Assembly: GCA_965602635.1 (NCBI GenBank)
Contig: CBFCZU010000143.1
Coordinates: 1-11,098 of the forward strand
DNA length: 11,098 bases
Source of the DNA: CBFCZU01 sp965602635
GTDB taxonomy: Bacteria > Planctomycetota > Phycisphaerae > SM23-33
Reading direction: 5' to 3'
Below the pieces are notes generated by a model. That model worked only from the letters and a program-made list of their open reading frames with translations, made no database searches and was not told where the DNA came from. Each line of letters begins with the position of its first letter. Positions within the stretch are counted from its first letter, which is position 1. Positions 6,468 through 11,098 of the stretch are shown here, piece by piece. The position numbers and the translations under genes are program-made.

Positions 6468-7703
6468 TCACACGTCGTCCAGCAGGTGGCCGAGCTTGTC
6501 CTTCTTGGCCTTGAGGTAGTCGGCGTTGTCGGCGTGCGGCGGGATGATGAGCGGCACGCGCTCGACGATCTTCAGCCCGAAGCCGTCCAGGCCGTAAATC
6601 TTCCGCGGGTTGTTGGTCATCACCCGCAGACTGCTGAGCCCCAGGTCGCGGAGGATCTGGTTGCCGATGCCGTAGTCGCGCCGGTCGGGCTCCTGTCCGA
6701 GGTGCAGGTCGGCGTCAACGGTGTCCAGGCCCTTCTCGATCTGGAGCTTGTAGGCGTGGAGCTTGTTTATGAGCCCGCTGCCGCGGCCCTCCTGCCGCAT
6801 GTATATCAGCGCGCCCGCCTCGGCTTGCTGTATGGCGGCCAGCGCGGCGCGTAGCTGGGGCCCGCAGTCGCACCGGCGCGAGCCGAAGACGTCGCCGGTG
6901 AGGCACTCGCTGTGCACCCGCACCAGGGCGGTCTTGTCGTATGGTACGGGCAGGCCGGCGTCGTCCAGCCGGCCGATGGGGCCGGTGCAAAGGGCGATGT
7001 GCGGATCGGTGTCCACCTGCGATTCGTAAGCGATCAGGTGGAACGCCCCGGCCTCGAGGGTGATGTCGAACTCGACGGCCCGGCGGATGAGCCGGTCGCG
7101 CCGCAGGCGGTACTTAATCAGGTCGGCGATGGTGCACATCTTCAGGTCGTGGGCGGCGCAGAACTTCTCCAGGTCGCCCACGCGGGCCATGGTCCCGTCC
7201 TCGTTCATGACCTCGCAGATGACGGCGACGGTCTTGAGCCCGGCCAGGCGGGCCAGGTCAACCGCCCCCTCTGTCTGCCCGGCGCGGACGAGCACGCCCC
7301 CCGATCGTGCCCGCAGGGGGAACACGTGCCCCGGTCGGACGAAGTCGCCGGCCGTGGTGTCGTCGGCGCAGAGCAGCTCCACCGTCCGGGCCCGGTCGGC
7401 GGCGGAGATGCCCGTCGTCACGCCGGTGGCGGCGTCAACCGTCACCGTGAAGGCCGTGGCGAAACGCGAGGTGTTCTCCGTCGTCTGCGGGTACAGGCCA
7501 AGCGAGTCGGCCCTCTCGGGCAGCATTGGCACGCAGATCAGCCCCCGCCCGTAGCGGGCCATGAAATTGACGATCTCGGGCGTGACCTTCTCGGCCGCGC
7601 ACACCAAGTCCCCCTCGTTCTCGCGCGACTCGTCGTCCACCAGGACGATCACCCCGCCGGAGCGGATCTCTTCCAGAATGTCCACGATCGGCGAAAAGGG
7701 CAC
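6468..7703 (-). CDS. ribBA: Bifunctional RibBA: 3,4-dihydroxy-2-butanone-4-phosphate synthase / GTP cyclohydrolase II
   Basis: A cytosolic enzyme for both entry steps of riboflavin synthesis: ribulose-5-phosphate to DHBP, and GTP ring opening. The RibB half (1-200) carries DDESRENEGD (23-32), GRGLIC (52-57), GVTTGISAADR (94-104), RPGHVFPL (123-130) and CEVMNEDGTMAR (163-174). The RibA half (about 205-411) has the zinc cysteines 267, 278 and 280 (CLTGD...RRCDCG), RQEGRGSGL (303-311) and TNNPRKIYGLDGFGL (363-377). Length is normal. Oddly, the RibB motif RxGHTE reads RAGQTE (140-145): Gln143 takes the place of a metal-ligand His. The start is GTG 7703, with GGAGG seven bases upstream. It is last in an apparent operon, 24 bases after the phosphatidyltransferase gene. 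Confidence 0.96.
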   Translation of the reverse strand: MPFSPIVDILEEIRSGGVIVLVDDESRENEGDLVCAAEKVTPEIVNFMARYGRGLICVPMLPERADSLGLYPQTTENTSRFATAFTVTVDAATGVTTGISAADRARTVELLCADDTTAGDFVRPGHVFPLRARSGGVLVRAGQTEGAVDLARLAGLKTVAVICEVMNEDGTMARVGDLEKFCAAHDLKMCTIADLIKYRLRRDRLIRRAVEFDITLEAGAFHLIAYESQVDTDPHIALCTGPIGRLDDAGLPVPYDKTALVRVHSECLTGDVFGSRRCDCGPQLRAALAAIQQAEAGALIYMRQEGRGSGLINKLHAYKLQIEKGLDTVDADLHLGQEPDRRDYGIGNQILRDLGLSSLRVMTNNPRKIYGLDGFGLKIVERVPLIIPPHADNADYLKAKKDKLGHLLDDV

Positions 7704-7727
7704 GCGTGCACCTCCGAACTCTATATT

Positions 7728-8420
7728 TTACGCCGCCTTGTCTCGGCTGTCGCCCCGATTCTCGTGATCGGCCTCGGCCATGAAGGAGACACCCATTCGG
7801 GTATATGATATCACGCTCACCACGCAGAGTGCCGCGACGGCCCACCACAGCCCCAGCGCGAGGCGCGAGCCTACCTGCCAACCGAGCATGTTCAGCTCCG
7901 GGCTGAGCAGCACGGAGGCGACCATCACCAACTGGGCGCAGGTGCACAGCTTGCCGGTTACCGAGGGCGAGATTCGCACCCGCCCGGTCAGCAGGAACAC
8001 CAGCACGAAGCCGACCATGACCCACAGGTCCTTGCCCACGATCACGACCACCACCCAGTCCGGCAGCCGGGTGCCCCTGACGGCCGAGTGAGGCAGCGAC
8101 AGCAGCACGGCGGCGCAGATTATCAGCGTCTTGTCCGCCAGGGCGTCGAGGATGGCGCCCAGGTGGGTCTTCTGGTCCAGCCGGCGGGCGAGGAAGCCGT
8201 CCGCCAGGTCCGAAAACGCCATGAACACGAAGATCGCCAGCGCCAGGTAGCGGTAGAACGGGCGCGCATGGTGGTGCTGCATCAGCACGAAGAACGGCGC
8301 CACCAGCGCCAGCCTCAGCAGGGTGATCCTATTGGGCCAGCTGAGGTAAGCCCAAGGCCGCGTGGTTTCGGCAGGAGTTGGCATTGGCCAAACCGTCCGG
8401 TCGGTGCTCGGCAGTTTCAC
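7728..8420 (-). CDS. CDP-alcohol phosphatidyltransferase (PgsA-like, phospholipid synthesis)
   Basis: An integral membrane enzyme that transfers a phosphatidyl group from a CDP-lipid to an alcohol such as glycerol-3-phosphate. The full family signature D-x2-DG-x2-AR-x8-G-x3-D-x3-D is at residues 71-96 (Asp71, Asp74, Gly75, Ala78, Arg79, Gly88, Asp92, Asp96), following WPNRITLLRL (28-37), a typical PgsA N-terminus. Hydrophobic helices are seen near 34-47, 57-70, 97-110, 121-145, 160-173 and 186-206. The longest frame from GTG 8420 (230 residues) is given; neither it nor ATG 8384 (codon 13) has a good ribosome site, and ATG 8384 is about equally likely. Phosphatidylglycerophosphate synthase is the best guess, but other alcohol acceptors share the motif. 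It lies 37 bases after the upstream gene and 24 before ribBA. Confidence 0.88.
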   Translation of the reverse strand: MKLPSTDRTVWPMPTPAETTRPWAYLSWPNRITLLRLALVAPFFVLMQHHHARPFYRYLALAIFVFMAFSDLADGFLARRLDQKTHLGAILDALADKTLIICAAVLLSLPHSAVRGTRLPDWVVVVIVGKDLWVMVGFVLVFLLTGRVRISPSVTGKLCTCAQLVMVASVLLSPELNMLGWQVGSRLALGLWWAVAALCVVSVISYTRMGVSFMAEADHENRGDSRDKAA

Positions 8421-8457
8421 CCGTGCCGGCCTGGCTCGGCGAGCACGGGCCTGAAGA

Positions 8458-8949
8458 CTACTGCTTCACGTCGCGATGGAACATCCAGGCGCCCAGCAGC
8501 AGCACCCCGGCCAGCGGAAAGCTGGCAATCGACACCAGCCTCATTCGCGGGTCCGAGATTCGCTCCTCGGACAGCCATGCCGGCACCACGATCCCGGTGG
8601 AGATGCATCCGACGACCAGCAGCATCGCCGCGACCACGATGAGGAAAGGGATCATGGATTTCTTGTATGTGTGGGCGTGGGTTCGGCCCCTGCGGCGGCC
8701 GTGCCCGGCTGTGCGAGCCGGGCGGGCCTGCGCGGCCTCGCCCTCCTCGGCCGCGCCGCCGGCAAGGCGCCCCAGGTCATCGGCGGCGTCGCGCCGCCCC
8801 CGGGCCATGCCGGTCAGCGCCGAGAGCGGGTCGCTGACGCCCTGCGGAGCGGGGGCGACGATCTCAGGCCGCTCGTCCTCGGCCATGCCCGCCAGGGCCT
8901 CCGCCGGGTCCTTTTTCTCGGTGTTGTCTTGGCTTGCGTTATCCGCCAC
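8458..8949 (-). CDS. Hypothetical two-helix membrane protein with long charged N-terminal region
   Basis: I do not recognise this 163-residue protein. Residues 1-98 are hydrophilic, rich in Ala, Glu, Asp and Arg and probably disordered, ending in a basic stretch GHGRRRGRTHAHTYKK (82-97). Two hydrophobic segments follow, about 99-124 (IPFLIVVAAMLLVVGCISTG core) and 139-157 (VSIASFPLAGVLLLGAWMF), joined by a short loop with Glu128, Glu129 and Arg130. By the positive-inside rule the long N-terminal part should be cytoplasmic, with the C-terminal tail HRDVKQ on the same side. The GTG start at 8949 has GGAGAG seven bases upstream. First gene of the apparent operon with the phosphatidyltransferase and ribBA, and its codon style matches them. 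A real gene is likely because spacing, ribosome site and helices agree. Confidence 0.75.
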   Translation of the reverse strand: MADNASQDNTEKKDPAEALAGMAEDERPEIVAPAPQGVSDPLSALTGMARGRRDAADDLGRLAGGAAEEGEAAQARPARTAGHGRRRGRTHAHTYKKSMIPFLIVVAAMLLVVGCISTGIVVPAWLSEERISDPRMRLVSIASFPLAGVLLLGAWMFHRDVKQ

Positions 8950-8982
8950 GGCCGTACTCTCCGCCCGATTAGTCAGGGGGGG

Positions 8983-9011
8983 ATCATACTCGCCGCCGCC
9001 GTCCGCTCCAA
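8983..9011 (-). promoter_or_regulatory. Candidate promoter for the membrane protein-pgsA-ribBA operon
   Basis: On the minus strand TTGGAG (9011 to 9006), a 17-base spacer and TATGAT (8988 to 8983, 5 of 6) precede the GTG start at 8949. The leader would be about 27 bases and include GGAGAG. The -35 box is only 3 of 6 to consensus. Confidence 0.45.
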
Positions 9012-9072
9012 GGGCTTTTCCCCGCCGGGCGGGGGCAGTGCGGCGAGGCGCGTCTTTTTCATTGACACACGA

Positions 9073-9101
9073 TGGAAACTGCCCCGCCCCGGTGCCATAA
9101 T
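9073..9101 (+). promoter_or_regulatory. Extended -10 promoter for the small lipoprotein gene
   Basis: TGGAAA (9073-9078, 4 of 6), a 17-base spacer and CATAAT (9096-9101, 5 of 6) with TG one base ahead of the -10 (9093-9094) form an extended -10 promoter. Transcription would begin near 9108, about 47 bases before the ATG. A perfect TTGACA also occurs at 9062-9067, but at 28 bases it is too far from CATAAT to be its -35. Confidence 0.55.
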
Positions 9102-9154
9102 AGCCGCCGTTGGCACGTCAGGGCAGGCGATCGGAACTGAAAGGAGACACAGGC

Positions 9155-9568
9155 ATGAAAAGGACGAGAAAGGCGTTGCTGGTGATCATGGCCCTCTGCG
9201 GGCTCGCGGCAACAGGCTGCCAGAAGAAAGTAAGGATAACTTTCGTCAACCACACCGACGATACGCTGCCGGTGAGCGTCACCACGCCGAGCGACGGCAC
9301 GATCAACATCGGCTCCATCGGCGGCGACAGCAGCATGCGGTACCTGGTGCGGATTCCGACAGACGACCTTCCGGCGCTGTGCAGTGCCAAGGTCGGGCTG
9401 ATCGGCAGCAAGAGCTTCACCATCAGCGAGGACACCGAGGACGCGATCTGGTTCCACCGCACGGAGAAGGGCCTTGCTGGTCCTGTGGGCAAGGACACGC
9501 CGGCGAGCGTGACCGAGAAGACCGGCGAGATCAGGATCGAATCCGGGCCAAGAACGATCGTGGAATAG
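9155..9568 (+). CDS. Small predicted lipoprotein of unknown function
   Basis: A 137-residue protein starting MKRTRKALLVIMALCGLAATGC: basic n-region, hydrophobic core and a lipobox-like AATGC with Cys22 as the lipidation site. The -3 position is Ala rather than the usual Leu/Val, so the signal is slightly off consensus. The mature part of about 115 residues is hydrophilic with alternating beta-type pattern (VRITFVNHTDDTLPVSV at 26-42, RYLVRIP at 62-68, SFTI at 87-90, GEIRIES at 124-130), suggesting one small beta-sandwich domain. One further Cys is at 76. ATG 9155 has AAGGAGA eight bases upstream, which settles it against a longer frame from 9110. It is transcribed alone, divergent from the pgsA-ribBA operon. 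No family recognised. Confidence 0.8.
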   Translation: MKRTRKALLVIMALCGLAATGCQKKVRITFVNHTDDTLPVSVTTPSDGTINIGSIGGDSSMRYLVRIPTDDLPALCSAKVGLIGSKSFTISEDTEDAIWFHRTEKGLAGPVGKDTPASVTEKTGEIRIESGPRTIVE

Positions 9569-9830
9569 CGGCCTGGTGACCTCCGGCCGGGACTGCGATC
9601 GTCGGCGTGACAAGATGCACTTCTTAGCCGGGCGGCAGAGGCGATCGGCTGCCGGCCACAATTCTGCTGAGGCGCTGAAGGCCAGCGGGTGACTGTCGCG
9701 CCCGCGGCCGCCGGTGCAGAGCGCCGCCACGCCGTCGTGTCCGCTTGGCACGTGCGGCACAGCTTTGGAGTCCCTGCCGCCGGGGACAGCCCCCGGCCGG
9801 CCGGGCCACACTTCACTTCAAGGGCAAGCG
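9569..9830. other. Gap between lipoprotein and MEMO genes with small hairpins
   Basis: No gene is supported here. Right after the lipoprotein stop, CGGCC (9569-9573) and GGCCG (9585-9589) could form a weak terminator stem around 11 bases. Farther on, GCCGGGG (9779-9785), loop ACAGC and CCCCGGC (9791-9797) form a perfect seven-base stem; the GGGGACAGCCCC text resembles short interspersed motifs recalled from other GC-rich environmental genomes. No promoter-like pair stands out. The MEMO frame stays open upstream to 9714, but that extension lacks family similarity. Confidence 0.45.
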
Positions 9831-10697
9831 ATGAAGCGGCAGGCATATCGAGCGGGCAGTTTCTACGAGGCGGACGAGGGGGCGTGCCGGCGTGCCGCCG
9901 CGGAGTTCATCGACCAGGCCGTCGCCGCGGAGTTGCCCGAGACGCTCTACGGCGGGCTGGTGCCGCACGCGGGGTGGATGTTCTCGGCCCGGACGGCCGC
10001 CGCCGCCCTCAAGGCGCTGGCCTCGCGAGACCGGCTCCAGCGGGTGGCCATCTTCGGCGCCGACCACTGGGGCATCGGCGGCAGCGGCAGCGTATATGAC
10101 GCCGGGGCGTGGGAGACGCCCCTGGGCGAGGTGGCGATCGACGAGCCACTGGCCTCGGCGCTGCTGAGGTCCGTGCCGGCCCTGCGTTCGGACCCGTCGG
10201 CCCACGCCCGCGAGCACAGCATCGAGGTGCAGCTTCCACTGATGCGCGTGCTGAACGAGGGCGTGAAGGTCGTGCCCATCGCCATCTCCCCGCGGGCCGA
10301 GGCTGTCGAGGTCGGGCGTGCCATCGGGCGCGTGCTGGCCAGCGATTTCCCCGACGCCTCGGTCCTCGGCAGCACCGACCTGACGCACTACGGGCCGCAG
10401 TACGGCTTCACCCCCGGCGGCGGCGGAGACGCCGGGCTGACATGGGCAAAGGAGAACGACCGCCGGGTGATGGAGCTCATCGAGGCCATGCGGGTGGATG
10501 AAATACTCGAGGAGACCACCGCTCACCAGAACGCCTGCGGGGGCGGGGCTATCGCCGCCACGATGGCCGCCGCCGCCGCCATGGGCGCCACCCGCGGCAT
10601 CTGCCTGGAATACACCTCCAGTGCCGAGGTGATGAAGAAGATGCGCATGGGGCTGGCCGAGGACGCCGTCGGCTACGCCGCCATCGTCTTCGCATGA
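9831..10697 (+). CDS. MEMO-family protein (AmmeMemoRadiSam system protein B type)
   Basis: A 288-residue protein, the normal length for MEMO1/AmmeMemoRadiSam B. It begins RAGSFYEADEGACRRAAAEF and carries YGGLVPHAGWMFS (40-52, His46), FGADHWG (75-81, His79), EHSIEVQLPL (128-137), STDLTHYGPQY (181-191, Asp183 and His186) and HQNACGGGAIAA (232-243, Cys236). These match in order the metal-binding residues of human MEMO1 (His49, His81, Asp189, His192, Cys244). The fold resembles extradiol ring-cleavage dioxygenases, but the bacterial role is not established. The usual bacterial partners, an AMMECR1 protein and a radical SAM protein, are not within this window. ATG 9831 has AGGG six bases upstream and gives the family N-terminus. 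The next gene is a remnant 73 bases away. Confidence 0.92.
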   Translation: MKRQAYRAGSFYEADEGACRRAAAEFIDQAVAAELPETLYGGLVPHAGWMFSARTAAAALKALASRDRLQRVAIFGADHWGIGGSGSVYDAGAWETPLGEVAIDEPLASALLRSVPALRSDPSAHAREHSIEVQLPLMRVLNEGVKVVPIAISPRAEAVEVGRAIGRVLASDFPDASVLGSTDLTHYGPQYGFTPGGGGDAGLTWAKENDRRVMELIEAMRVDEILEETTAHQNACGGGAIAATMAAAAAMGATRGICLEYTSSAEVMKKMRMGLAEDAVGYAAIVFA

Positions 10698-10770
10698 CGC
10701 CGGCAAGGAGCGCGACCGACGTGGAAAACCCGTTTCACCGCCAACCAGAACAGGGGAGACTATCCATACA

Positions 10771-10977
10771 ATGGAATTGAACGCGGGCATCGCCTTCGCG
10801 TCGGGGCTGGTGCTCAAACACACGAACCTGACCGAAGGCGACGTCCCCTGGGTCGAGGTAATGAAGGCGCTCAAGGAGATCGGCTACAAGAGTTCAGTCA
10901 CGGCCGAGATGATGCCTCCCCGGCCCACGCTCCTGGACCTCACCAGTACGGCCATGGACTGGATTCTGAGCCTCTGA
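10771..10977 (+). pseudogene. Truncated sugar-phosphate isomerase/epimerase (AP endonuclease 2-type TIM barrel), C-terminal remnant
   Basis: The 68-codon frame MELNAGIAFAS... contains LTEGDVPWVEVMKALKEIGY and then SSVTAEMMPPRP and AMDWILSL. This is the C-terminal signature of xylose-isomerase-like TIM barrels (G-E-G-D-V-x-W...L-x-x-I-G-Y...x-A-E), which are normally about 250-300 residues. Roughly 200 residues of barrel are absent, and the MEMO gene directly upstream leaves no room for them. The first 12-15 residues could be a retained true N-terminus, joined to the C-terminal part by an internal deletion. GGGGAG lies 12 bases before the ATG, so the stub may still be translated. A functional small protein is possible but less likely. 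Confidence 0.65.
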
Positions 10978-11098
10978 CGCAGTCGCGGCGTATACGGTCG
11001 GCAGCGTGAGCCTGGGGCGTCGTCGGGGTGCCTTGGGCTCAGCGCCGTGGTTTCTGCTCCCGCGTGAGTCCTCCCCTGGAAGCGGTTTTGCACCGTGA
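10978..11098. other. No recognisable feature
   Basis: The last 121 bases hold no supported gene, hairpin or promoter. The minus-strand frame there has low-complexity, Arg-rich content and no family similarity. Confidence 0.5.

Noticed and set aside
6912..7808. 298-codon plus-strand frame over ribBA
   Set aside because: Antisense shadow of ribBA; no recognisable domain and no ribosome site.
9062..9101. Perfect TTGACA at 9062-9067 as -35 for CATAAT at 9096-9101
   Set aside because: The spacing of 28 bases is far outside the working range; TGGAAA at 9073-9078 has the correct 17-base spacing.
8476..9579. 367-codon plus-strand frame over the membrane-protein gene and lipoprotein
   Set aside because: Overlaps two better-supported genes on different frames or strands and has low-complexity Arg/His-rich content.
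9714..9830. 39-residue N-terminal extension of the MEMO protein
   Set aside because: MEMO homologs begin near MKRQAYRAGSFY, AGGG precedes ATG 9831, and the extension is Pro/Gly-rich with an intergenic hairpin inside it.

Overview
The window is GC-rich (about two thirds G+C by eye) and bacterial. No tRNA, rRNA, CRISPR array, transposase or phage gene is visible. Several gene types point to Planctomycetota, probably a Phycisphaerae-like or uncultured relative: tandem uroporphyrinogen-decarboxylase-like paralogs, a small SGNH hydrolase, a xylose-isomerase-like TIM-barrel remnant, and RibBA. This taxonomic call is an inference from gene content and style, not a marker-gene result.

Layout. Positions 1-2193 (minus) hold two consecutive UroD-superfamily genes, the downstream one cut by the window edge. 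They diverge from an M20D (AbgB-like) amidohydrolase at 2317-3675 (plus). That gene converges on elongation factor P at 3750-4310 (minus) across a short repeat-like spacer. EF-P diverges from a YdjM-type membrane protein at 4449-5543 (plus). Positions 5544-5791 hold no gene but contain a run of near-perfect hairpins. An SGNH hydrolase (5792-6445, plus) converges on ribBA through a GC hairpin. Positions 6468-8949 (minus) look like a three-gene operon: two-helix membrane protein, CDP-alcohol phosphatidyltransferase, ribBA. A small lipoprotein gene (9155-9568, plus) diverges from it with a good extended -10 promoter. A 262-base gap follows, then a stand-alone MEMO-family protein (9831-10697) and a 68-codon remnant of a sugar-phosphate isomerase/epimerase TIM barrel (10771-10977).

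How the genes relate. Most are single-gene units or divergent/convergent pairs of conserved housekeeping or general metabolic genes. Only the UroD pair and the membrane protein-pgsA-ribBA cluster look co-transcribed. I see no defence, secretion or biosynthetic system. The most notable signals are: a Gln replacing a metal-ligand His in the RibB half of RibBA; HSD in place of the Cys-containing zinc motif in both UroD-like proteins; start codons placed almost directly after -10-like boxes (possible leaderless mRNAs); the hairpin cluster at 5547-5688; and the truncated TIM-barrel gene.
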